From assembly GCF_965278975.1 (NCBI RefSeq), contig NZ_OZ257126.1:2170001-2234000 (forward strand): a stretch of DNA of 64,000 bases. Reading direction: 5' to 3'. How positions within the stretch are numbered: the first letter of the stretch is position 1; each line of letters opens with the position of its first letter. This DNA comes from Ferrovibrio sp965278975 (GTDB lineage Bacteria; Pseudomonadota; Alphaproteobacteria; Ferrovibrionales; Ferrovibrionaceae). Of this stretch, positions 1-9,011 are shown piece by piece. The position numbers and the translations under genes are program-made. Under the pieces are notes generated by a model. It saw nothing but the letters and a program-made list of their open reading frames with translations, did no database searches and was not told the origin of the DNA.

Positions 1-3000
1 CCGCGGGCATCAGAGGCGCTTGGCAGAATGCCCGTCAATCTCGGCGACAGCGGCGGCAGCTACACCCATACCTATGCCACCCTTGATTCGATCATCGGCG
101 GCACCGGTGACGATGTCGTCGTCCTCGCCAACACCCATAGCAGCGGCAAGATCGATCTCGGCGGCGGCGAAGACAGCCTGACGCTGGCCAATGGCGGCAA
201 CCGCCTCACCATCACCAATATCGAAGCCGTCACCGGCGGTTCCGGCGCCGACCTGGTCACCTATACCCAGCCGATCAGTGCCGCCTCGGTCGATCTCGGC
301 GGCGGCATGGACCGCCTTACGCTGGCCTCCGGCGGCAACACCGTCACCGTGGTCAATGTCGAAACCGTCGCGGCGGGACTTGGCACGGATATCGTCACGC
401 TCGCGGCGCCCGCCACCAATGTCAGCGTCGATCTCGGCGGCGGCAGCGATACGCTGGTGCTGGCCGATGGCACCAACCGCATCACCGCCACCGGCGTCGA
501 GAGCATCGTTGGTGGCACCGGCACCGACAAGGTAACGCTCGGCAACGGCTCCAATACCGTCACCTTCAGCAATGTCGAGAGCGTGCAGGGCGGCACCGGC
601 GCCGATACCGTCACCTTCACCGACACGGTAGCCGATGTCACCATCGACCTGGGCGCCGGCACCGACAAGCTGGTGCTGCTGGATGGCGGCAACACCGTTA
701 CCATCGGCAATATCGAGACCGTCACCGGCGGCTCGGGCGATGACACCGTCGCGATCAATGTTTCGGCGGTGAATGTCAAGATCGACCTCGGCGATGGCGA
801 CGATACGGTGATCCTGAACGCCAACACCAATTCGATCACCATCACCAATGTGGAAACCATCACCGCCGGCAAGGGCGCGGATGCCGTCGCCTTCGGCAAC
901 ACGCTGGATGGCACCACCATCGATCTTGGCCAGGGTATCGACAAGCTGACGCTGGCCAATGGCGGCAATACCGTCACGGTCACCAATGTCGAAACTATTC
1001 TCGGCGGCACCGGCAACGATACCGTTACGCTGGCCGGCACCAACGGCCATATGCGCATCGATCTCGGCGCCGGCACCGATGTGCTGGTGCTTGATGATGT
1101 GGAAAACACCATCACGCTTAGCAATGTCGAAACCCTGGTTGCCGGCAAGGGCAACGACAGCATCACCTTGCTGACCAAGCTGACCAACAGCACCATCGAT
1201 CTTGGCGACGGCGCAGACCGCCTGATTCTCTCGGCCGGCGGCAACACGCTGACGGCGGCCAATATCGAAACCATCACCGGCGGCAGCGGCAATGATGTCG
1301 TCACCCTGGCGGAAACCCGCATCGGCACGCTGATCAATCTCGGCGTCGGTCTGGATCGCCTGACCATCGCCGATGGCGGCAACGAACTGACCCTGGCCAA
1401 TATCGAAACCGTTACCGGCGGCAGCGGCGACGATTACATCGTGCTCAATCCCGGCGCCAGCAATGTCAATCTTGATCTGGGCGATGGCAGCGATACCCTG
1501 GTGCTGTCCTCGGGGATAAACAATGTCACGCTGAGCAATGTCGAATCGCTCAGCGGCGGCCTCGGCGCCGATAGCGTCACCTTCCTTACCACCCTGGTCA
1601 ATCAGACCATCGACCTTTCCACCGGCGCCGACCGGCTGGTGCTGGCCAATGGTGGCAATGCCATCACGGTGGCGAATACCGAAACCGTGCTCGGCGGCAG
1701 CGGCGCGGACGAAGTCACCCTGGGCGGCGCCGCGGTAAACATGCGCGTCGATCTTGGCGCCGGCAACGATATCCTGGTGCTGTCGGATTTCGTCAACAAC
1801 ATCACCGCTACCAATGTCGAGACGCTGATCGCCGGCACGCTGGCTGATAGTGTCACGCTTGGCTCGCAGGTGACGGGCAGCACCATCGATCTGAACGATG
1901 GTCTGGATAAGCTGGTGCTGGCCAATGGCGGCAACACGCTGACGGCGGCGAATATCGAAACAGTGATCGGCGGCACCGGGGCCGATATCATCACCTTTGT
2001 CGCCGGCGTTACCGGTGTGCAGCTGCTGCTTGGCCTTGGCGCCGATAGCGTCACCCTGGCCGATGGCGGCAACAGTCTTACCATCGGCAATACCGAGACC
2101 GTTGCCGGCGGAGCGGGCGACGATACCGTCTACCTCGCTGCCATCAGCACCACCAGCAGCCTTGATCTTGGCGATGGCGCCGATGCGCTGATCCTGATCA
2201 GCGGCACCAATGCCGTCACGGCTGCCAATGCCGAGACCATCCAGGGTGGCTCTGGCGCCGATAGCGTCACCCTGCTCACCACGCTGGCCGGCACTGAATT
2301 CATCGATCTCGGCGGCGGCAGCGACAAGCTGGTGCTGGCCAATGGCGGCAATATCGCCACGATCGCCAATGCAGAGACCGTCACCGGCGGCTCGGGCGAT
2401 GACTACATCACGCTCAGCGCCGCTGCCGTAAACTTGCGCATGGATCTGGGTGCGGGCAATGACAGCCTGACGCTGGCCAATGTCAACAACACGCTGTCGA
2501 TCTCCAATGTCGAAACCCTGGTGGCCGGCACGGGCGATGATGCCGTCACCTTCGGCTCCACGATCAGCGATGCGGTGATCGATCTTGGCAAGGGCAGCGA
2601 CAAGCTGGTGCTGGCCAATGGCAGCAACAGCCTCACCGCTACCAATATCGAAACCATCCTCGGCGGCACTGGCGCCGATAGCGTCACGCTGTCCGAGACC
2701 GTGAACGGTATCCAGGTCAATCTCGGCGTCGGGCTTGACAGCATCACCCTGGCCGATGGCGGCAACAGCCTCACCATCGGCAATACCGAAACCATTCTCG
2801 GCGGCACTGGCGATGATGTCATCTCACTGGGCGCCGCCGCTTCCGCCGCCGGCATCGATCTTGGCGATGGCGATGACACCATCATCCTCGGCACCGGCAT
2901 CAACACGGTTACGCTGACCAATGTGGAATCGGTGGTCGGAGCCGCCGGAACCGATACCGTGGTGCTGAAAAGCGTGATGGCCAACGGCGAGAGTATCGAT

Positions 3001-6000
3001 CTCGGCGCCGGTATCGACCGCCTGACCCTGGCGGATGGCGGCAATGCCGTGTCGCTGGCCAATATCGAAAGCGTCACCGGCGGCTCGGGCGATGATTTCG
3101 TCACACTCAGCGCCGCCGCCGCCGGCTACCGCATCGACCTTGGCGCCGGCACCGACAGCCTGACGCTCGGCAACTACGCCAACACCATCACGGTGTCGAA
3201 TGTCGAATTGCTGACCGCCGGCAACCAGGCCGACCAGATCACCTTCGGCACCCGGCTTTCCGATGCCTATATCGATCTGGGCGCGGGCAGCGACAAGGCG
3301 GTGCTGGCCTCGGCCAACAACACCGTCACCTTCGCCAATGTCGAGGTTGTCATCGGCGGCACTGCCAGCGATGTTGTGACACTGGAAGGCGCCGTCACCA
3401 ATGCCAGCGTCAACCTCGGTCTGGGTCAGGACAAGCTGACCCTGGCCAATGGCGTCAACAGCCTCACCATCGGCAATGTCGAAACCGTAATCGGCGGTGG
3501 CGATGCCGATACCGTCACGCTGGCCGCCGGTTCCACCGGCATGAGCCTGGATCTCGGCGATGGCGCCGATAGCATCATCTTCGCCGGTGGCACCAATACC
3601 GTCTCGCTCGCCAATGTCGAAACCATCACCGGTGGCGCCGGTGCGGATAGCATCACGCTGCTCACGCAATTGTCGGGCGACGAGGTGATCAATCTCGGTG
3701 CTGGTGCGGATCAGCTTAAATTGGCCGATGGCGGCAATGTACTCACCATCGCCAATGTCGAAACCCTGATCGGCGGCGCCGATGCGGATGATGTGACGCT
3801 TTCGGCGTCCACCGCCGCCCTGGTGGTGAATCTCGGTGCCGGCAATGACAGCCTGACGCTGGGCAATTTTGCCAACAACATCACGGTTTCGAATGTCGAG
3901 ACCCTGACCGCCGGCAGTGGCGCCGATGTCATCACCTTCGCCAGCAAGCTCACCGATGCCACCATCGATCTGGGCGCCGGCAATGATCGCCTGACCCTGG
4001 CCGATGGCGGCAATACCGTCACCTTGGCGAATATCGAAACCGTGCAGGGCGGCAGCGGCGCCGATATCGTGTCCTTCTCCGATACGGTAAGCGGGGTCCT
4101 GGTCAATCTCGGTCTCGGGCTGGACAAGCTGATCCTGGTGGATGGCGACAACAGCCTCACGGTGACCAATGTCGAAACCATTACCGGCGGCAGCGGCAAT
4201 GACAGCATCACGCTTGGCGTTGCGGCCACGGGTGTATCCATCGACCTCGGTGATGGCGACGATACCCTGCAGCTCGCCACCGGCGGCAATAACCTGACGC
4301 TTTCCAATATCGAGACCGTGACCGGCGCCAGCGGCGCCGATACAATAACACTGGCCACCACCATGGCGGCCGGCAGCAAGGTCGATCTTGGTACCGGCAG
4401 CGACAAGCTGGTGCTGGCCAGTGGCGGCAATGTGCTGCTGGTGGCCAATGTCGAGACCCTGCAGGGCGGCAGCGGTGATGATGACGTGACCCTGGCCAAT
4501 GCCGCCAACGGCCTGCGCATCGACCTGGGCGCCGGCAACGACAGCCTGACGCTGGGCGATTTCGTCAATTCACTCACTGTCACCAATGTCGAAACGCTCA
4601 CCGCCGGCAACGGTGCCGATACCGTCACCTTCGGCTCGAAACTGACCAATGGCAGCGTTGATCTGGCCGATGGCAACGACCGCCTGATCCTGGCCGATGG
4701 CGGCAACAGCCTTACGGTCACCAATATCGAAACCGTCACCGGCGGCAGTGGCGCCGATACGCTTTATCTCGACACCACGGTCAGCGGCATCCTGGTCAAT
4801 CTGGCTGGTGGAACCGACAAGGTGGTGCTGGCGGCAGGCGATAACAGCCTGACCATTGCCAATACTGAAATCGTTGCCGGTGGCAGCGGCGATGATCATG
4901 TCACCCTGGCTGCCGCATCCACCAGCGTGACCATCGATCTGGGTGCCGGCGCCGATAGGCTGACCCTGATCTCGGGCAGCAATTTCGTTACCGTGTCGAA
5001 TTTTGAAACCATCATCGGTGGCCGCGGCGCCGATACCGTCACGCTTGGCAGCGTGCTCACCGGCGATGAATTCATCGATCTTGGCGATGGCGTGGACAAG
5101 CTGATCCTGGCCAATGGCGACAATGTGCTGTCTGCCACCAATATTGAAATCCTGGTCGGCGGCAGCGGCTATGACATGATTACGCTCACCGCTGCTGCTA
5201 CCGGCATGAATATCGATCTCGGTGCCGGCGAGGACAGCGTCACGCTTGGAGACTTCACCAATAATGTCACGCTGGCCAATGTCGAGCAGCTGTTTGCCGG
5301 CAGCGGCGACGATACCATCACCTTTGCCAGCCTGCTTACCGATGCCACCGTCGACCTCGGCGCCGGCAACGACAAGCTGACGCTCGCCAACGGCACCAAC
5401 AGCCTCATTGTCACCAATGTCGAGACGGTGCAGGGCGGCAGCGGTGCGGATACGGTGTATTTCGCCGAGGGCGTTACCGGCGTGGTGGTCAATCTGGGTG
5501 CCGGCAGCGACGCTCTGGTGCTGACGGATCAGGATAACCAGATTACCGTCGGCAATGTCGAAAGCCTGCTGGCCGGTGCCGGTGCCGATAGCGTCACGCT
5601 GACGCCGATGGCCTCGCCCTACGCGGTCGATCTTGGTGCTGGCGCCGATATCCTGGTGCTGCCCACCGGCGGCAACACCATCACCATCGGCAATGTCGAA
5701 ACCGTGGTCGGTGCCAGCGGCAATGACAGCGTGGTGTTCACCACCGGCTTCACCAATGGCGAAACGCTGGATCTTGCCGCAGGGCAGGACAAACTGGTGC
5801 TGGCCGATGGCGGCAACCAGGTGGCGATCGTGAATATCGAAACCGTGGTTGGCGGCAGCGGCAACGACATTGTTTCCTTCACCAATGCCGCCACCAATAT
5901 CCGCGTCGATCTTGGCGATGGTGACGATACGTTGAAGCTCGGCAACTACACCAACAACGTCACTGTCGGCAATGTCGAATCGCTGGCTGGCGGCAGCGGT

Positions 6001-6801
6001 AATGACAGCATTACCTTCTTTACCCGCGCCGAGGGCGCGGTGATTGATCTGGGCGTTGGCGCCGACAAGCTGGTGCTGGCGGCAGGCAATAACCTGCTCA
6101 CGGTCGCCAATGTCGAAACCATCACCAGTTCCAGCGGCGCCGACAGCGTCACGCTCACCGGCGCCACACCGCAGGCGGTGATCAATCTCGGCTCCGGCCA
6201 GGATACATTGCAGCTTGGCGATGGCGGCAGCAGCGTCACGGTGTCGAATGTCGAGACCATCCTCGGCGGCGTCGGTGCCGATACGGTCACGCTCAATTCC
6301 GGTGCCAGCGTTGCCCATATCGATCTTGGCGATGGCGCCGATACCGTGGTGCTGGTGGGCGGCAACAACAATGTCACCGTCAGCAATGTCGAGACCGTGC
6401 AGGGCAGTGGCGGCAACGACACCATCACATTGGCCGCCGGCGATATCGCCTCCACGGAAATCTATGCCGGCGACGGCGATGACGTGATCGTCGGCAGCGA
6501 CGGTGAAAACCACATCTATGGCGGCATTGGCAACAACACTATGACCGGTGGCGCTTCCAGCGACATCTTCGTCTATGAAGGCGGTGCTGACCGCATCACC
6601 GATTTCAGCGGTGGTGCCGGCGATGGCGACCGCGTTGATCTCAATGCCATCGGCATCATGGATTTCAACGAGGTGCTGGCGGTGGCATCCCAGGTCGATA
6701 CCAATGTCGTGCTGGATTTCGGCGGCGGCTTCACCGTCACCCTGGTCGGCCAGGTGCTGGAAGACCTGCAATCGGGCGACTTCATCTATTACAGCCCCTA
6801 A
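1..6801 (+). CDS. Giant RTX-like repeat protein, 5' end outside window
   Basis: The reading frame is open from base 1, and the residues before the first ATG at 28 already resemble a repeat, so the true start probably lies upstream; 2257 residues follow that ATG. The protein is built of ~46-residue units, each with two RTX-like half-sites (a GGSGxDxVTL turn and an IDLGxGxDxLxL turn) followed by a GGNTVTxxNVET strand, as expected for a calcium-binding beta-solenoid. From about residue 2133 the repeats give way to classical RTX nonapeptides and a terminal domain with a DRITDF...DRVDL pattern, typical of C-terminal type I secretion signals. No catalytic domain is visible. By family it should be secreted by an ABC/MFP/TolC exporter, which is not in this window. 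It could be an adhesin, a surface-layer or a biofilm-matrix protein; sequence does not decide. Confidence 0.85.
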   Translation, partial: PRASEALGRMPVNLGDSGGSYTHTYATLDSIIGGTGDDVVVLANTHSSGKIDLGGGEDSLTLANGGNRLTITNIEAVTGGSGADLVTYTQPISAASVDLGGGMDRLTLASGGNTVTVVNVETVAAGLGTDIVTLAAPATNVSVDLGGGSDTLVLADGTNRITATGVESIVGGTGTDKVTLGNGSNTVTFSNVESVQGGTGADTVTFTDTVADVTIDLGAGTDKLVLLDGGNTVTIGNIETVTGGSGDDTVAINVSAVNVKIDLGDGDDTVILNANTNSITITNVETITAGKGADAVAFGNTLDGTTIDLGQGIDKLTLANGGNTVTVTNVETILGGTGNDTVTLAGTNGHMRIDLGAGTDVLVLDDVENTITLSNVETLVAGKGNDSITLLTKLTNSTIDLGDGADRLILSAGGNTLTAANIETITGGSGNDVVTLAETRIGTLINLGVGLDRLTIADGGNELTLANIETVTGGSGDDYIVLNPGASNVNLDLGDGSDTLVLSSGINNVTLSNVESLSGGLGADSVTFLTTLVNQTIDLSTGADRLVLANGGNAITVANTETVLGGSGADEVTLGGAAVNMRVDLGAGNDILVLSDFVNNITATNVETLIAGTLADSVTLGSQVTGSTIDLNDGLDKLVLANGGNTLTAANIETVIGGTGADIITFVAGVTGVQLLLGLGADSVTLADGGNSLTIGNTETVAGGAGDDTVYLAAISTTSSLDLGDGADALILISGTNAVTAANAETIQGGSGADSVTLLTTLAGTEFIDLGGGSDKLVLANGGNIATIANAETVTGGSGDDYITLSAAAVNLRMDLGAGNDSLTLANVNNTLSISNVETLVAGTGDDAVTFGSTISDAVIDLGKGSDKLVLANGSNSLTATNIETILGGTGADSVTLSETVNGIQVNLGVGLDSITLADGGNSLTIGNTETILGGTGDDVISLGAAASAAGIDLGDGDDTIILGTGINTVTLTNVESVVGAAGTDTVVLKSVMANGESIDLGAGIDRLTLADGGNAVSLANIESVTGGSGDDFVTLSAAAAGYRIDLGAGTDSLTLGNYANTITVSNVELLTAGNQADQITFGTRLSDAYIDLGAGSDKAVLASANNTVTFANVEVVIGGTASDVVTLEGAVTNASVNLGLGQDKLTLANGVNSLTIGNVETVIGGGDADTVTLAAGSTGMSLDLGDGADSIIFAGGTNTVSLANVETITGGAGADSITLLTQLSGDEVINLGAGADQLKLADGGNVLTIANVETLIGGADADDVTLSASTAALVVNLGAGNDSLTLGNFANNITVSNVETLTAGSGADVITFASKLTDATIDLGAGNDRLTLADGGNTVTLANIETVQGGSGADIVSFSDTVSGVLVNLGLGLDKLILVDGDNSLTVTNVETITGGSGNDSITLGVAATGVSIDLGDGDDTLQLATGGNNLTLSNIETVTGASGADTITLATTMAAGSKVDLGTGSDKLVLASGGNVLLVANVETLQGGSGDDDVTLANAANGLRIDLGAGNDSLTLGDFVNSLTVTNVETLTAGNGADTVTFGSKLTNGSVDLADGNDRLILADGGNSLTVTNIETVTGGSGADTLYLDTTVSGILVNLAGGTDKVVLAAGDNSLTIANTEIVAGGSGDDHVTLAAASTSVTIDLGAGADRLTLISGSNFVTVSNFETIIGGRGADTVTLGSVLTGDEFIDLGDGVDKLILANGDNVLSATNIEILVGGSGYDMITLTAAATGMNIDLGAGEDSVTLGDFTNNVTLANVEQLFAGSGDDTITFASLLTDATVDLGAGNDKLTLANGTNSLIVTNVETVQGGSGADTVYFAEGVTGVVVNLGAGSDALVLTDQDNQITVGNVESLLAGAGADSVTLTPMASPYAVDLGAGADILVLPTGGNTITIGNVETVVGASGNDSVVFTTGFTNGETLDLAAGQDKLVLADGGNQVAIVNIETVVGGSGNDIVSFTNAATNIRVDLGDGDDTLKLGNYTNNVTVGNVESLAGGSGNDSITFFTRAEGAVIDLGVGADKLVLAAGNNLLTVANVETITSSSGADSVTLTGATPQAVINLGSGQDTLQLGDGGSSVTVSNVETILGGVGADTVTLNSGASVAHIDLGDGADTVVLVGGNNNVTVSNVETVQGSGGNDTITLAAGDIASTEIYAGDGDDVIVGSDGENHIYGGIGNNTMTGGASSDIFVYEGGADRITDFSGGAGDGDRVDLNAIGIMDFNEVLAVASQVDTNVVLDFGGGFTVTLVGQVLEDLQSGDFIYYSP
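877..6414 (+). repeat. Eight-copy five-unit higher-order repeat inside the RTX-like gene
   Basis: Within the 46-residue repeats the variable positions recur every fifth unit. Superblocks begin at 877, 1567, 2257, 2950, 3643, 4336, 5029 and 5722 and end at 6414. The first two are 690 bp and the other six exactly 693 bp, because the first unit of each later block gained one codon. In most blocks the second unit carries a D/N-[FY]-x-N element (for example GNYAN, GDFVN) in place of the DGG turn and is followed by a TAG or VAG linker instead of TGG. The fourth unit tends to have VNLGxGxD and the fifth DLGDGxD. The gene therefore probably grew by duplication of a ~230-residue block, not of single units. 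Confidence 0.9.
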
Positions 6802-6916
6802 GGCGGCCGTCCGCGCAGTTTGTTCTTTTAATGTTCCGAAATTCTGCTATAGTGAATTTTAGTCCAAGTCTTTGATCATTCTAATCAATCTAGAATTATT
6901 ATGGAAAATTTCGGCG

Positions 6917-6996
6917 ACTTAAGGCGAAATAAGCCAAAATAAGAAGAAATAAGGAAAAATAAGCCGGCATAAGACCGGATAACGCGGAATAGGCTC
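6917..6996. repeat. 10-bp AT-rich tandem array (AAATAAG-NNN)
   Basis: From 6927 there are seven consecutive units of exactly 10 bp. The first four begin AAATAAG; the next three decay to GCATAAG, GGATAAC and GAATAGG. A weaker unit (ACTTAAGGCG) precedes them at 6917. The array lies between two converging genes, so it is not an obvious promoter. A-rich runs phased near one helical turn are the classic pattern of intrinsically curved DNA, but protein binding sites or a slippage relic are equally possible. The rest of 6802-7086 is AT-rich with no gene visible. Confidence 0.7.
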
Positions 6997-7020
6997 AAAA
7001 AAACCGGAATACCGGATTTT
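6997..7020. terminator. Weak hairpin between convergent genes
   Basis: An A-run is followed by CCGG, a four-base AATA loop, CCGG and ATTTT. The GC stem is only 4 bp, extended by A-T pairs with one bulged A. It could act as a modest terminator in either direction for the RTX-like gene or for pdxY. The short stem keeps confidence low. Confidence 0.3.
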
Positions 7021-7086
7021 CCGCTGTTTCAGAGTCGGCGCTCAACGCAGGCTCCCCTGGCTCTCAGCGCAGGCGCTCCCCAGGCT

Positions 7087-7968
7087 TCAGCGCAGGCGCT
7101 CGATGCTCGGCTCGCGGCTCGGGCTGTGCATTTCTTCCTGGGCCTGGGCGTAGAGCATGTCCGGGCTGCCGGCCATCACCGCATGGCGCAGCACGCCATG
7201 GCAGCCGGCCATGGCGAAGGCGGCGGCCTTTTTCATGGTTTTGCCGCGCAGCAGGCGAGCCAAGAACAGGGCAGCGAACAGATCTCCGGCGCCTTTCGGC
7301 GTTGTTGGCCCCAGATCGGGCACAGACAGCAGCCAGGCCCCGCCATCATCCACCGCCAGGGCCTCTATCCTGCCCTGGCCGCCATCGCGGCGGCCGAGCG
7401 AGGTGGCCACCACGATGCGCGGGCCGCTCGGATCCAGCCGGCTGCGCAGCGCATCCACGGCGGCGAGCGCCTGGGGCAGGGTTTCGGCCGGGCGGCTGGT
7501 GAGGAATTCCAGCTCGAAGCGGTTCGGCGTCGCCGAGGCGGCGTTGGGCAGCAATTCGTCGCGCAGCATCGCCGCCAGGCCGGGATCGACATAGAGCCCG
7601 GTATCGCTGTCGCCCAGCACCGGGTCGCAGAGCCAGTGGAAATTCACGCTGGCAGCCTTGGCCGCCAGCATGGCGCGGGCGGCGGCTTCGGCGATGGCCG
7701 GCCGGCCGAGCCAGCCGGTAATACCACCTTTCAGCCGGCCCCAATGCGGCAGGCTGGCGAGCGCGCCGGCCCAGGCATCAATCGCCGCCGGTTCGGTCAG
7801 CACCGGGGCGGGGCCGCCCTGGCCGGGATAGAGTTTGCCGGGATGGAAGGCCAGCACGGCGGTCGGGATCGCCAGCACCTCGAAGCCCTGGCGCTGCAGC
7901 GGCAGGGTGGCGGCGCTGTTGCCGACATGGCCATGGATCACCTGGCTCTGGATGGCGAGGATGGACAC
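7087..7968 (-). CDS. pdxY: Pyridoxal kinase (PdxY-type, PfkB/ribokinase fold)
   Basis: The 293-residue protein begins SILAIQSQVIHGHVGN, which matches the PdxY N-terminus where pyridoxal and the first glycine turn lie. It has a C-terminal PKGAGDLFAALFLA segment, the anion-hole and catalytic Asp motif of the PdxK/PdxY family. It would phosphorylate pyridoxal to pyridoxal 5'-phosphate with ATP in the cytosol as a salvage enzyme. I chose the GTG at 7968 because homology begins there; the longer open frame upstream only shadows the divergent lyase gene. No strong ribosome site precedes it, only A/G-rich sequence. It is divergent from the CoA ester lyase with 126 bp between the starts. Confidence 0.88.
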   Translation of the reverse strand: MSILAIQSQVIHGHVGNSAATLPLQRQGFEVLAIPTAVLAFHPGKLYPGQGGPAPVLTEPAAIDAWAGALASLPHWGRLKGGITGWLGRPAIAEAAARAMLAAKAASVNFHWLCDPVLGDSDTGLYVDPGLAAMLRDELLPNAASATPNRFELEFLTSRPAETLPQALAAVDALRSRLDPSGPRIVVATSLGRRDGGQGRIEALAVDDGGAWLLSVPDLGPTTPKGAGDLFAALFLARLLRGKTMKKAAAFAMAGCHGVLRHAVMAGSPDMLYAQAQEEMHSPSREPSIERLR

Positions 7969-8094
7969 GCTGTTGGCTTTCTCTTTTTCCGTGCGGGCTC
8001 TTTTCCCGTGCAGGTCGTGCCGGAGCTTGCCACGGGAGGGCCGGCTATTATAGTGGCCGGCAATTATTTCGCAGTGCAGCATGGGGGATCGACG

Positions 8095-8988
8095 ATGCAG
8101 GGCAGCCTTCCGGAAATCAGTGTCAGGCCGCGCCGTTCGGTGCTCTACATGCCGGGCTCCAATGCCCGCGCGCTGGACAAGGCCAAGACCCTGCCCGCCG
8201 ATGGCCTGATCCTCGATCTGGAAGATGCCGTGGCACCCGATGCCAAGGCGGTGGCGCGCCAGCAGGTCTGCGATGCGGTGAAGGCTGGCGGTTATGGCGG
8301 CCGAGAACTGATCATCCGCACCAATGGGCTGGATACCCCTTGGGGGCTGGATGACTTGGCCGCTGCTGCCGCTGCCGGCCCCGATGCCGTGCTGCTGCCC
8401 AAGGTGGAAAACCCCGAACTGATCCAGCAGGCCGCCGATCTGCTGGTCAAGCATGGCGCGCCGCTGCGCACCCGGCTCTGGGCGATGATGGAGACGCCCA
8501 AGGGCATCCTGCATGCCGAGGCCATCGCGGCGTCGCATCCGCGTCTGGAATGCCTGGTCATGGGCACGTCCGATCTGGTGAAAGACCTGAATGCGCGCCA
8601 TACCCCGCTGCGCCTGCCGGTTGCCGCTTCGCTGTCGCTCTGCCTGCTGGCGGCGCGCGCCTATGGCCTCGCCATTCTCGATGGCGTGAATCTCGATCTC
8701 GACGACGATGCCGGCTTCAAGGCTTCCTGCGAGCAGGGCCTGGAATATGGCTTCGACGGCAAGACGCTGATCCACCCGAAGCAGGTCGAGCCCTGCAACG
8801 CGGTATTCGCGCCCTCGGCGGCGGAAGTCGAGCGCGCGCACAGGATCATTGCCGCCTTCGAGGCTGCCACCGCCGAAGGCAAGGGCGTGGTGCTGGTGGA
8901 TGGCAAGCTGATCGAGAATCTGCATGTGGCGCAGGCCAAGCGGCTCACGGCGCTAGCCGCCGCGATCAATTCGCTGCGCCAGGCATAA
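8095..8988 (+). CDS. HpcH/HpaI-CitE family CoA ester lyase (Mcl-like)
   Basis: The 297-residue TIM-barrel protein has RRSVLYMPGSNARALDKA near the start, LILDLEDAVAPDAK (acidic metal and substrate residues) and LIHPKQV near the end, all hallmarks of citrate lyase beta-like CoA ester lyases. The N-terminus reminds me more of the (3S)-malyl-CoA thioesterase branch (Mcl2) than of malyl-CoA lyase Mcl1, but I cannot separate these by eye. The start is fixed by a GGGGGA ribosome site about 6 bases upstream. A MaoC hydratase follows 23 bp downstream, which suggests work on malyl-, methylmalyl- or mesaconyl-CoA, as in the ethylmalonyl-CoA pathway. Confidence 0.82.
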   Translation: MQGSLPEISVRPRRSVLYMPGSNARALDKAKTLPADGLILDLEDAVAPDAKAVARQQVCDAVKAGGYGGRELIIRTNGLDTPWGLDDLAAAAAAGPDAVLLPKVENPELIQQAADLLVKHGAPLRTRLWAMMETPKGILHAEAIAASHPRLECLVMGTSDLVKDLNARHTPLRLPVAASLSLCLLAARAYGLAILDGVNLDLDDDAGFKASCEQGLEYGFDGKTLIHPKQVEPCNAVFAPSAAEVERAHRIIAAFEAATAEGKGVVLVDGKLIENLHVAQAKRLTALAAAINSLRQA

Positions 8989-9011
8989 GCGTCGGGGAAG
9001 GGGTGGGAAAC

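Noticed and set aside
877..6414. CRISPR-like array
   Set aside because: The periodic repeats are in-frame protein repeats of 138 bp without conserved short repeats separated by unique spacers.
4570..6771. 733-residue open frame antisense to the RTX-like repeats (and similar ones at 10-1050, 261-1400, 2403-3104, 2824-3669, 3711-4739)
   Set aside because: The repetitive, GC-rich sense gene forces long stop-free antisense frames. They have no ribosome sites or recognisable domains, and their compositions mirror the sense repeat.
7126..8094. N-terminal extension of the CoA ester lyase frame
   Set aside because: The extension is antisense to pdxY. The lyase homology and the GGGGGA ribosome site place the start at 8095.
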